Below are positions 44,026 through 52,722 of a stretch of DNA of 64,000 bases, piece after piece (the first letter of the stretch is position 1; every line of letters begins with the position of its first letter). The translations under genes were made by a program, and so were the position numbers. The DNA is from Bacteroidales bacterium (lineage in GTDB: Bacteria; Bacteroidota; Bacteroidia; Bacteroidales; UBA932). The stretch is from NCBI GenBank assembly GCA_020026275.1, contig JAHHQQ010000001.1, positions 202,050 through 266,049 of the forward strand. The letters run 5' to 3'. The notes below the pieces were generated by a model that was not told where the DNA came from, did not search any database, and was given only the letters and a program-made list of their open reading frames with translations.

Positions 44026-45096
44026 TCATTTGGCAGACTGCACATATTTTGCCACTTCCTCTTCAATGGAACCGCCTCTGAGATCTCTTTTGAGAATGGT
44101 TCCATCTGGACCGAAGAGAATAATCTGAGGAATGCTGCTGATTCCATATGCATCGGTCGGGATATGCTGTGCATTGATGATTTCACTGTAGTTGATGCCC
44201 AATTTCTCGGCTGCCACCTTGGAGTCAGCAGGATCATCCCAGACAGCAATACCCAAGACATCGAATCCTTCTCCATGATATTTGTTGTATATCTGGATGA
44301 GGTTGGGAATCTCTCCACGGCATGGACCACACCAAGAAGCCCAGAAATCAACCAACACATACTTTCCATTGCCTACATAGTCAGATAGTTTGACCTCTTT
44401 GCCATCACTGTCAGGAATAGTGAAGTCAACGAACATCTCGCCTTCCCGAGTAGCCTTGATGGCATCAATCCTGCGAATCTGGGACTGGATATAAGAATTT
44501 TTCCGAAGGGATGAATCCAATTTTTCAACCAATTCTGCCAATTCTTCCTCTTCAAAAGAACCACCGAAATCCTGAAGGACAGGAATAATGGCTGCTGAAG
44601 AAACATGTTCTTCAATGAAACCTTTGACATCTTTCAGTATTGCCTCTTTCTCTACATTCAGTTTAGCACAAACTTCAGATTCGATGTCTGCACCAGCCTG
44701 ATACCATTCCATCGTCTGCTGGTTGAGATGATCAATTCTTGGAAGGATTTTTCCATAAAAGTCAGTAACCAGAGCGTTGGCGGACTCTGAATTTTCAGCA
44801 ATAAGCTGATAACCGCCTCTATTATCTGACTCCACGACCAAAGGACTGCCATCCAGCAAGAAAGGAAGCCTTGATTCTCCAACTGCAATGGTACCAGCTT
44901 CGACCTCATTGACGGGACAACTGTACTCGAACTTGCCGTCCACTACAGCCACAGCATCACGAATTTGAAGATCTCTTACAGAAATATATACTGAATCTAT
45001 TCCTTCGGAGACAGTACCCTTGATAATGGTCTTGTCGGAAGAACAGGAAACTGCCAGAAGAGCGGCAGCCGCAAAAAACATTGATCTGATTTTCAT
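44026..45096 (-). CDS. DUF4369/TlpA-like thioredoxin-fold lipoprotein
   Basis: 356 residues. Lipoprotein signal with lipobox LAVSC (Cys18); an N-terminal DUF4369 beta domain (about 22-110); a helical middle (about 115-210); and a TlpA/AhpC-type thioredoxin domain (about 215-356) with the redox motif WASWCGPCRGEIP and cis-Pro in SSIPQIILFGPDG. Probably an envelope-anchored disulfide reductase. A second protein of the same design is encoded at 62097-63185 (CPPC motif). Confidence 0.9.
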   Translation of the reverse strand: MKIRSMFFAAAALLAVSCSSDKTIIKGTVSEGIDSVYISVRDLQIRDAVAVVDGKFEYSCPVNEVEAGTIAVGESRLPFLLDGSPLVVESDNRGGYQLIAENSESANALVTDFYGKILPRIDHLNQQTMEWYQAGADIESEVCAKLNVEKEAILKDVKGFIEEHVSSAAIIPVLQDFGGSFEEEELAELVEKLDSSLRKNSYIQSQIRRIDAIKATREGEMFVDFTIPDSDGKEVKLSDYVGNGKYVLVDFWASWCGPCRGEIPNLIQIYNKYHGEGFDVLGIAVWDDPADSKVAAEKLGINYSEIINAQHIPTDAYGISSIPQIILFGPDGTILKRDLRGGSIEEEVAKYVQSAK

Positions 45097-45115
45097 GATT
45101 TCGAATTATTAAAAT

Positions 45116-46165
45116 TTATTTGACTGAAAAAGCAAAAATGATGGCCTCTTGAAAAATATCCCCAGGACGAAGCACAGTAGTCGGGTAATCCTCCTTATTC
45201 GGAGAATCTGGAAAATGCTGACATTCGATAGCTACAGCATCATAGTCATGATAGGTATGGCCTTTCTTTCCGGCAGGACATCCTTCAAGCCAGTTGCCTG
45301 TATAGACCTGTACACCAGGCTGTGTCGTCAAGACCTCCAGACAACGGCCACTTTTTTCTGAATAAAGTTCCGCTGCTGTCTCTATCTGACCTGGAACCCA
45401 TCCATCTATTACAAAGCAGTTGTCATAACCTTTCCCATAATCAAGTGCAGGGAAATCGGCCTTGATATCCTGACCTATCGGTTTCGGATTGACAAAATCC
45501 ATCGGAGTGCCGGCGACTGGCTCAGATTCCCCTGTCGGAATCAAAGTATCGTCTGTCGGCAGATATTCGGATGCATTCAATCTGAGGACATGCTCCAATA
45601 CAGAACCGCTTCCTTCCCCGTTCAAGTTAAAATAACTGTGATTGGTCAAATTAAGGACAGTTGGCGCATCTGCTTCTGCCGTATATGTGATCTTCAGAAC
45701 ATTGTCCTCACTCCATTCATAATGCACCACCACCTTGAGAGCACCAGGATAACCGGCCTCTCCGTCTTCGGAATAGTACAGGAATTCAACAGCATCTCCG
45801 TCCACTCTACTCTCCCATACCTGGTTCTGGAAGCCCTCCGGTCCGCCATGAAGGTGGTTGCAGGCATTGTTGATAGGGAGAGTATAGGTCTTCCCATCCA
45901 ATGTGAAATGTCCTTTCGCGATTCGGTTGGCATAACGGCCCGGGCATTTTCCAGCACATGGCCCGTCCGCAAAATAAGAAAGCGGATCCGGATAGCCGAT
46001 TACGACATCCTCTATCCGGCCATCTCTATCTGGCACTCCAATGGCCACAATACCTGCCCCGATACTGGATAGTTCAACAAATGCTCCACTTTGATTGGTC
46101 AAGGTATAAAGCAAGATTTCTCTTCCTTCAGCTGTCTTGCCCCAAATTTCACTTTCGGTTTTCAT
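45116..46165 (-). CDS. galM: Aldose 1-epimerase (mutarotase)
   Basis: 349 residues of the galactose mutarotase family: GKCPGRYANRIAKGHFTLDG, the first catalytic His region NACNHLHGGPEGFQNQVWE (about 97-115), TNHSYFNLNGEG with the second His (about 177-188), and the C-terminal PGVQVYTGNWLEG preceding the catalytic Glu region. It interconverts alpha and beta anomers of aldohexoses. No signal peptide; cytoplasmic. It lies between the Na/Pi transporter and the TlpA-like gene. Confidence 0.94.
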   Translation of the reverse strand: MKTESEIWGKTAEGREILLYTLTNQSGAFVELSSIGAGIVAIGVPDRDGRIEDVVIGYPDPLSYFADGPCAGKCPGRYANRIAKGHFTLDGKTYTLPINNACNHLHGGPEGFQNQVWESRVDGDAVEFLYYSEDGEAGYPGALKVVVHYEWSEDNVLKITYTAEADAPTVLNLTNHSYFNLNGEGSGSVLEHVLRLNASEYLPTDDTLIPTGESEPVAGTPMDFVNPKPIGQDIKADFPALDYGKGYDNCFVIDGWVPGQIETAAELYSEKSGRCLEVLTTQPGVQVYTGNWLEGCPAGKKGHTYHDYDAVAIECQHFPDSPNKEDYPTTVLRPGDIFQEAIIFAFSVK

Positions 46166-46183
46166 TGTCAGTTAAATTTTTAT

Positions 46184-47920
46184 TCAGGCTTTCTCCAGAA
46201 CTTGAGCTTCGGCGATATTGATGATGAAGTCACCCATCTTCTCCAGTTCAGCGACAATGTCCATATAGAAGACCCCTGTCTGATAGTTGTATTCGGAATT
46301 CTCTTCAATATTGATGATATGCTCTTCTCTCAAAGTATTTCTATATTCATTGATGCGATATTCGATATCCTTGGCCGAAGAAATATCCTCCGATGTCAAA
46401 TCGCTGCCGTTACCAAGCAATTTGGTCATGTTGGAATAAGCTTCATCCACAAGATCCACCATCCGATTCAACTTCTTGAAGATGTTCTCATCAAAATAAG
46501 CCTTGTAAGATAGTTTCCGCTGAAGAATACGGCCGATGGCTTCGCTGGAATCTCCCAAACTTTCCAATTCTCCGATAATCTTATACATAGACCGGATTTT
46601 CAGGACAGTCTTGTCTGAAATGTCACCTTTGCACACCTCATTGAGGAAGGCCGCAATATTGTATTCCATCTTGTCGGTATTCTCCTCATATTTAATCAAT
46701 TTCGCACGAAGTTCATTGAAGCGGTCTTCATCCTTTTCATTGATGGCGTTACGGACATAGGCAAAATCTTTCTGGCAAATTTCAGAAAAATGTACAATCT
46801 CCTGTTTGGCGACATCCAGTGAAAGTTCTGCTGTAGACAGAGGTCCTCCTTGAATATATTTCAACTTGAACACCTCTTCCGTTCCTTTAGGAGTAGGAAT
46901 CATCTTGGTCACAAGTTTCTCTATTTGCGGAATGAACCATACAAGAATCAATGTATTGACCATATTGAAAGTCGTATGCAGACAACAAACGCCAAACAGC
47001 ATTGATTTCTGCAATTCCGGACTCATGGACAATACGTTCATATCATGGAACGCCGCGACCGGATCCGGAAAGCCGATAGCTTCCACCATCACTCCAATAA
47101 GCGCCATCAATGGTTTGAACAGGATCAGTGCCATAATTACACCAATCGTATTGATTGTTGTATGTGCCAGAGCCGTTCTTTTGGCAGAGTAGTTCGCAAC
47201 AGAGGCTGCCAGATTAGCCGTAATGGTCGTACCGATATTTTCTCCCAATACCATGCCGGCGGCCATTTCAAAATTGATCCATCCGTTGGCCACAAAGACC
47301 ATGGTCAAAGCCATCGCCGCACTAGATGCTTGAAGGACAACAGTAATGATGGTACCAATCAAAGTAAAGATGATGACAGAACCCATTCCAAAACTGGTCA
47401 AGTTCTTCACAAATGCCAACGTGTCAGGATATTGGTTCAAGTCTGGAACGGAATCCTTCATAGTTACAAGACCTATCAACAGCAATGAGAATCCGATAAT
47501 AAATTCTCCGATACTCTTGTATTTCCGTTTGTTGGTAATCATGAAACAGAATCCGACCGCAATGAACGGAATGGCAAATGTGGTGATATCATAACTAAAT
47601 CCAAACAATGCCATCAGCCAAGAAGTGACAGTGGTTCCGATATGGGCTCCCATCACAACACCAATGGCATTTCCCAATGCGAGCAAACCAGCATTCACCA
47701 TACTGACCACCATAACCGTGGTACCACTGGATGATTGAATCAATGCAGTAACGACAATGCCTGTCAAAATGCCCTTAAATCTGTTGGAAGTCATTGAGGC
47801 GAGGAAAGATCTCATCTTGTCGCCAGCTGCTTTCTGAAGCCCTTCACTCATCAAGGTCATTCCATAAAGGAACATACACATGGCACCTAGCAGAGTGAAA
47901 ATCTGTAGTACTAAATTCAT
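46184..47920 (-). CDS. Na+/phosphate cotransporter family protein with PhoU-like C-domain
   Basis: 578 residues. The first 330 hold two inverted Na/Pi repeats with the QSSS motif in VTALIQSSSGTTVMVVSMVNAG (about 58-79) and its counterpart VLQASSAAMALTMVFVANG (about 194-212), and GAHIGTTVTS. The C-terminal 200 residues are helical, PhoU-like (EESLGDSSEAIGRILQRKL-type segment with LESLGDSSEAIGR). It probably imports phosphate with sodium. It heads a minus-strand run to galM. Confidence 0.88.
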   Translation of the reverse strand: MNLVLQIFTLLGAMCMFLYGMTLMSEGLQKAAGDKMRSFLASMTSNRFKGILTGIVVTALIQSSSGTTVMVVSMVNAGLLALGNAIGVVMGAHIGTTVTSWLMALFGFSYDITTFAIPFIAVGFCFMITNKRKYKSIGEFIIGFSLLLIGLVTMKDSVPDLNQYPDTLAFVKNLTSFGMGSVIIFTLIGTIITVVLQASSAAMALTMVFVANGWINFEMAAGMVLGENIGTTITANLAASVANYSAKRTALAHTTINTIGVIMALILFKPLMALIGVMVEAIGFPDPVAAFHDMNVLSMSPELQKSMLFGVCCLHTTFNMVNTLILVWFIPQIEKLVTKMIPTPKGTEEVFKLKYIQGGPLSTAELSLDVAKQEIVHFSEICQKDFAYVRNAINEKDEDRFNELRAKLIKYEENTDKMEYNIAAFLNEVCKGDISDKTVLKIRSMYKIIGELESLGDSSEAIGRILQRKLSYKAYFDENIFKKLNRMVDLVDEAYSNMTKLLGNGSDLTSEDISSAKDIEYRINEYRNTLREEHIINIEENSEYNYQTGVFYMDIVAELEKMGDFIINIAEAQVLEKA

Positions 47921-47946
47921 AGTTTCTTCTGATTACCTTATTTTCA

Positions 47947-47974
47947 CAAAAATATAAAATAAATATTATTTTTG
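47947..47974. promoter_or_regulatory. Divergent promoter elements between the Na/Pi gene and the 1025-aa protein gene
   Basis: Minus strand TATTTTTG at 47947-47954 and plus strand TATTTTTG at 47967-47974 both fit TAnnTTTG and point away from each other. The region is very AT-rich, so chance matches are possible. Confidence 0.45.
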
Positions 47975-48033
47975 TAATAAAAATAGGGTACACCTGCCAT
48001 GTAAATTACACTTATTTTTTACTATTTGTTGTT

Positions 48034-51000
48034 ATGAACAAACTAAATTACATTCTGACAGCATTCCTGCTTTTCTTGACCTTCTCCGCTTCAGCCCAAT
48101 TCTACACTATTGGAGATGAAAATGGTATGTTAAATTGGAGGCAGATTTCAACCCTACACTACAAACTGATTTATCCCGAAGGACTAGATTCGCTTTCTCG
48201 GGTTTATGCGTTCCAACTGGAAAGATATTGGGATGCAGTCGGCATCACTGCAGGTTACCTGCCAGGAGAGTTCTACCGAAATAAAATTCCTGTCATCCTG
48301 CATGCCCGACACGGGCTGTCCAATGGCTCGGTCTCTCTCGCTCCGATGAGAATGGATCTCTTTACCCTTCCTCAAGCCTACAATCCTGGTCCCATGCCTT
48401 GGGAGCAATCTCTGGCTGTCCATGAGTCCAGACATATGAGCCAAATACAATTCGGCAAAGACAAAGCCTTGAAACCATTCAATTGGATTCTGGGCCAGAT
48501 GTTCTCTGGTGCGATGACTGCAGTCTATCCCAACCTCCACCTGCTCGAAGGCGATGCGGTGGTAGCGGAAACCGGACTGACTTCCTTCGGACGGGGACGA
48601 GAAGCCAGTTTCCTCAATTTCTACCAAGTCGCATTCAATGAAGGAGATGACAGAAGCTGGAATCAATGGAGATACGGTTCCTATAAGCGCTATGCTCCCA
48701 ATTATTACGCTTTAGGTTATCTGACCATCGCAGGAACCAGATACTGCTATGATTATCCTGATTTCACCCGGAATTATTTCAATTCTGTGGCACGGCAGCC
48801 CTATAAGTTCTCCCATATGAAGCGAACAGTCAAAAAGGCTTCCGGAAAAAATTTCAAGGATAGTTTCACAGAAATCACCTCCACTTTCCATCGTATCTGG
48901 ACAACAGAGAAGGCGGAACGAGCCCCATTCGACAGCAGCCGGAGGATCATGCAGGAACCCGACTGGTTCACCTCCTATTCCGAGGTCTGTGTCGGTGAAG
49001 ATGCCCTCTATGCTCTGAAGACCGGCAAAGTGGTTCCTTGCGTACTCGTCAAAATCGGGAAAGACGGCAGAGAAGAGATTCTCCAGCAGTTCTCTCATGC
49101 TGCAGGTGGTCTTTGTCTCGAAGAGGGGCGGCTGTGGTGGAGCGAATCTGTCCCAGATCCGAGATGGAGTCTGAAAATGCAGTCCATCATCCGCTACCGG
49201 GACCTGAAAACTGGAAAGATACATGATCTGACCCGGAAGGGCAGATATTTCAACCCTTGTCCCTCTCCTGACGGAAAGGGAGTGGCCGTGGCGGAATATG
49301 CCGTGGACGGTCAGAACAGCCTGGTCCTGCTGGACAGGACGACAGGAGAAGTTCTCTACCGGCATCTCTGCCCGCCAGGTATGCAGCCAGTGGAATCCGT
49401 ATGGAAGGAGGGCATCCTGTATTTCAATGCCATCACCTCTGGAGGAACCGGAATCTACCGCCTCCAAGACAAAGAAATTAGCCAAGTGCTGCCCCCTCAA
49501 CCGACTACGGTCCGAGACTTGACTTCTGATGGAAAACGGATCTTCTTCTCCTCTGACAGGAACGGAGTCAATGAAATGTATGAACTGGAAGAACAGACCG
49601 GACAAGTCTTCCAACTGACTTCCTTGGAATATGGAGGTACTGAATTCTGTTTTGATGCCTCCACTGGGCACCTGGTCTATGCGGTCCTCAACGGAAAAGG
49701 GAATCTGCTGTATCAGACACCTTCTTCAGAACTGAATAAAAGACAAATCGACTGGAATGAAGTACACCGCAGCCGCATTGCCGAAAAATTGACAGAACAG
49801 GAAAAAGAAAAGCTCAGCGGCCAATCCATCCCTTGGCCAGATGACAAACTCTATCTGCAAGGCGAATGGCAGCTCCAGACAAGTGAGCCTCAACCATATA
49901 GAAAAGGACTGAAAATGTTCAATTTCCATTCTTGGGCTCCACTTTATGTCAGTGCAGATGCTATCACCAATATAGATAACGGAGGTTTCTCCTCCTATTG
50001 CGGACTCGGTGCGACTGCCTTCTTCCAAAGCGAACTAGGAGATGCCTACGGAACAATCGGCTATTGTTATGGACAGACTGGAGAAAATGGCCAGTTCAGG
50101 TCCTCCGGGCATCTCAGTTTCACCTATAAAGGATTTTATCCAGTCCTCCAAGCACAATTACATTTCGGAGAGCGACACGCCCTACAATATTTCAGAAGAA
50201 CTTTTCATCTGAAGAACGAACAATTTGAAAATTCCAGTTTGTACATCCGAAAATCTCCCTCTTTCCATGGAAGTCTGACAGCTTATCTTCCTCTGGATTA
50301 TTCTTCCACCGGCTGGCGAAGGGGACTGACACCAAAACTAAATTACTCTTTCAGCAATGACCTCTACAACAAAAGTTCTGCACAATATGACCTAAGTCCC
50401 TCCATCGGTATCCCGCCATTCAGACAGTTCACCGGATACCAGAAAGGAAAAAACGTCTTCTTGCAAAATATGGATATCTCATTACGTGCCTATTGCATGC
50501 AGGACATTGCCCCTGCCAAGGTATGGCCCAACTGGGGTGCAGGCTTAGAAGCTGGCTGGTCCGGACGACTAGGACTAACCGACCTGTATGGTTCCGTCCT
50601 GTATTGCTACTCCTATGCTTATCTTCCAGGCATCTGGAAGAACCAGGGCCTGAATCTATCTGCATTTTACCAGCACCAATTCAAGAGCAACGGAATAACA
50701 GGAGAATCATATTTGAATGTGGCACCTCGGGGATTTACACAATATAATGTCATGGCGTTCATTTCCAGTTTGTCCACAAACCAATGCCGGTTAAGCGCAG
50801 ACTATTCCATCCCCATCTACGTCGGAGACATCGACTGGTTCTGTCCACTTTTCTACATCAAGAATCTGGAATTGAGACCTTATGCCGATTACACCTGGCT
50901 AGAAATCAAGCAGCCATTGGGAGACAAGCATCTGTTTAGTCTGGGGACAGAACTAACCATCCATGCAGCCAATTTTCTATGGATACCATACCACAATTCA

Positions 51001-51111
51001 TTCGGCATCTCCTGCTCTTACAATGGCGGCAGTATGATGGAACTGCTCAATGCGCATGAAAAGATGGCAAAAAAATTCCATATCGGCTTCATTTTCAGAA
51101 TCAATCTATAG
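48034..51111 (+). CDS. Predicted surface metallopeptidase-propeller-barrel protein
   Basis: 1025 residues, not matched to a named protein. Residues 1-21 are a signal peptide (FLTFSASAQ). Residues about 35-300 resemble a gluzincin-type peptidase: HESRH at 130-134 fits HExxH and LLEGDAVVAET (170-180) supplies a plausible third ligand Glu. Residues about 320-600 contain propeller-like WD40/TolB blades (CPSPDGKGVAVAEYAV; TSDGKRIFFSSDRNGVNEMY). From about 640 to the end is aromatic-rich, alternating beta sequence ending GFIFRINL, consistent with an outer-membrane barrel. Transcribed alone. Function unknown; a membrane-anchored protease is inference. Confidence 0.7.
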   Translation: MNKLNYILTAFLLFLTFSASAQFYTIGDENGMLNWRQISTLHYKLIYPEGLDSLSRVYAFQLERYWDAVGITAGYLPGEFYRNKIPVILHARHGLSNGSVSLAPMRMDLFTLPQAYNPGPMPWEQSLAVHESRHMSQIQFGKDKALKPFNWILGQMFSGAMTAVYPNLHLLEGDAVVAETGLTSFGRGREASFLNFYQVAFNEGDDRSWNQWRYGSYKRYAPNYYALGYLTIAGTRYCYDYPDFTRNYFNSVARQPYKFSHMKRTVKKASGKNFKDSFTEITSTFHRIWTTEKAERAPFDSSRRIMQEPDWFTSYSEVCVGEDALYALKTGKVVPCVLVKIGKDGREEILQQFSHAAGGLCLEEGRLWWSESVPDPRWSLKMQSIIRYRDLKTGKIHDLTRKGRYFNPCPSPDGKGVAVAEYAVDGQNSLVLLDRTTGEVLYRHLCPPGMQPVESVWKEGILYFNAITSGGTGIYRLQDKEISQVLPPQPTTVRDLTSDGKRIFFSSDRNGVNEMYELEEQTGQVFQLTSLEYGGTEFCFDASTGHLVYAVLNGKGNLLYQTPSSELNKRQIDWNEVHRSRIAEKLTEQEKEKLSGQSIPWPDDKLYLQGEWQLQTSEPQPYRKGLKMFNFHSWAPLYVSADAITNIDNGGFSSYCGLGATAFFQSELGDAYGTIGYCYGQTGENGQFRSSGHLSFTYKGFYPVLQAQLHFGERHALQYFRRTFHLKNEQFENSSLYIRKSPSFHGSLTAYLPLDYSSTGWRRGLTPKLNYSFSNDLYNKSSAQYDLSPSIGIPPFRQFTGYQKGKNVFLQNMDISLRAYCMQDIAPAKVWPNWGAGLEAGWSGRLGLTDLYGSVLYCYSYAYLPGIWKNQGLNLSAFYQHQFKSNGITGESYLNVAPRGFTQYNVMAFISSLSTNQCRLSADYSIPIYVGDIDWFCPLFYIKNLELRPYADYTWLEIKQPLGDKHLFSLGTELTIHAANFLWIPYHNSFGISCSYNGGSMMELLNAHEKMAKKFHIGFIFRINL

Positions 51112-51141
51112 AATCAGTTTGTCCATAAAGGAAGATGCAGC

Positions 51142-52242
51142 CTATCTGAATTTCTCGTAGCCCGGCATTCCAATGCCGGCAATGAAATCACGATATTTCT
51201 TTTCATCCTTCGGGCATATCATCAACACATCGTCCGTATCAATGATTACAAAGTCCTCCAGACCATTGATGCAAATAAGTTTATCCTTTTTGAATGAAAT
51301 GACCACATTGTCTTTTGCTCCTTTGACATACCGGTCTTCTGTACAACAGAGATTGTTTTCCTTGTCTTTCTGAGGAAGAAAATCATACATGGTCTCCCAA
51401 GTATCAATATCGCACCAGCCAAAATTGACCGGACAAAGCCAAGCTCTGTCTGTCTTTTCCATAATACCGTAATCGATGGAGATATTCGGACAATCCGTGT
51501 AGGCCCTTTCCAACCAAATCTGTTCTGCTGGACTGCCAAGAGCTACTTCCCAGCCTTCAAACAAACGAGTGATTTCAGGAGTATATTTCTCCAGTTCCTC
51601 ACGGATGACCTCCGCCTGCCAGAGAAACATTCCTGAATTCCAATAGAATTCACCACTACTGCAGAATACCTTTGCAATCTCAATATCCGGCTTTTCTGTA
51701 AAGGTCTTGACCTTGATCGGCAGGTCTTTTTCCTCTTCACTCCTCTTTCCTCCCGCAATTTGGATATATCCGAAACTTGGGTCAGGACGAGAAGGGGGAA
51801 CTCCCAATGTCAGGAGGACATCATGTTCTCCGACATAATTGAACGATCTGGTTATCTTTGTGATGAAGACATCCTCGTCCTGAATAACCAAATCGGAAGG
51901 TGTCACCAATACGACCGCAGCCGGATCGCGCTTCAGAATAACATAAGTCGCATAGGCTATACACGGAGCGGTATGTCTGCTGTATGGTTCCAGCAGAAGA
52001 TTATTTTCCGGCAAGTCTGGAAGCTGCTCTTTGATCAGTTCTTCATTCTTCTGGCAACCGATCACAATCACATTTTCCTTCGGTACCACTTTCTGACAAC
52101 GTCTGTACGTGTTTTGTATAAACGTGCCCTCTATTCCAGGAAAATCCAGAAATTGTTTCGGTTTATCCTCTCTGGCAATCGGCCAAAAATGAGTTGAAAA
52201 ACCGCCCGCCATGATTATACAATATTTGTGACACATCATCAT
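51142..52242 (-). CDS. manC: Mannose-1-phosphate guanylyltransferase-like nucleotidyltransferase
   Basis: 366 residues of the GMP family that makes GDP-mannose. Seen: CIIMAGGFSTHFWPIARED and KPKQFLDF at the start, LLEPYSRHTAPCIAYA (about 82-97), TPSDLVIQDEDVF (about 115-127), FTEKPD and WNSGMFLW. The nucleotide loop normally reads GG-x-G-T/S-R-x-W-P; here it is GGFSTHFWP, with the catalytic Arg replaced by His and the second Gly by Ser, so activity may be altered. There is no C-terminal isomerase domain. Start chosen at the first of three ATG codons. Confidence 0.82.
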   Translation of the reverse strand: MMMCHKYCIIMAGGFSTHFWPIAREDKPKQFLDFPGIEGTFIQNTYRRCQKVVPKENVIVIGCQKNEELIKEQLPDLPENNLLLEPYSRHTAPCIAYATYVILKRDPAAVVLVTPSDLVIQDEDVFITKITRSFNYVGEHDVLLTLGVPPSRPDPSFGYIQIAGGKRSEEEKDLPIKVKTFTEKPDIEIAKVFCSSGEFYWNSGMFLWQAEVIREELEKYTPEITRLFEGWEVALGSPAEQIWLERAYTDCPNISIDYGIMEKTDRAWLCPVNFGWCDIDTWETMYDFLPQKDKENNLCCTEDRYVKGAKDNVVISFKKDKLICINGLEDFVIIDTDDVLMICPKDEKKYRDFIAGIGMPGYEKFR

Positions 52243-52264
52243 TTAGTTATTTAGTTTTAGTTTT

Positions 52265-52669
52265 TCAAACAAATATAGGAAAATACGCATCTTCATGGTA
52301 ACGAATAATTTGCCTTTCCCCTTCAAATATCACTGCGATGACGTCCAGATGAATCTCCATCTCCCCCAATTTCCAATCTTCGCAATCGCTCACTTTTCCT
52401 TCTTCCAAAAGCCTCATGAAGCGTCCGGCCGCCTGAGCAATCTTCCGTTGCTTGTCCTTGCGGACACTCTCTTCCGGATCCGCCATAACTGGTGACACAC
52501 GCGTCTTCACTTCAACAAAATGAATACCATTCTTGTCAAATGATATGATATCCACCTCGAGATGCCCCGTCCTCCAATTTCTTTTCAAGATACCATGTCC
52601 TTGATTCATAAGATATTGACAAGCCAGTTCCTCTCCTTTCCTTCCCACTGTATATTTTGCCACTTTCAT
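52265..52669 (-). CDS. YraN-family (UPF0102) endonuclease-like protein
   Basis: 134 residues: GRKGEELACQYLMNQGHGIL (9-28), RNWRTGHLEVDIISFD (31-46) and FVEVKTR (51-57), giving the PD-(D/E)xK nuclease-like core E...D...ExK. The family is related to Holliday-junction resolvases but is functionally uncharacterised. The manC promoter overlaps its 3' end. It follows mutS2 by 53 bp. Confidence 0.92.
   Translation of the reverse strand: MKVAKYTVGRKGEELACQYLMNQGHGILKRNWRTGHLEVDIISFDKNGIHFVEVKTRVSPVMADPEESVRKDKQRKIAQAAGRFMRLLEEGKVSDCEDWKLGEMEIHLDVIAVIFEGERQIIRYHEDAYFPIFV
52270..52277 (-). promoter_or_regulatory. Promoter -7 element of manC, inside the end of yraN
   Basis: Minus strand TATATTTG, an exact TAnnTTTG, within the last codons of yraN and 28 bases upstream of the manC ATG. 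Confidence 0.6.
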
Positions 52670-52722
52670 TCTTCCCCTCCTGCGGCCTGCACCGCCTTCC
52701 TACCATGTTATTCTAGGACATT

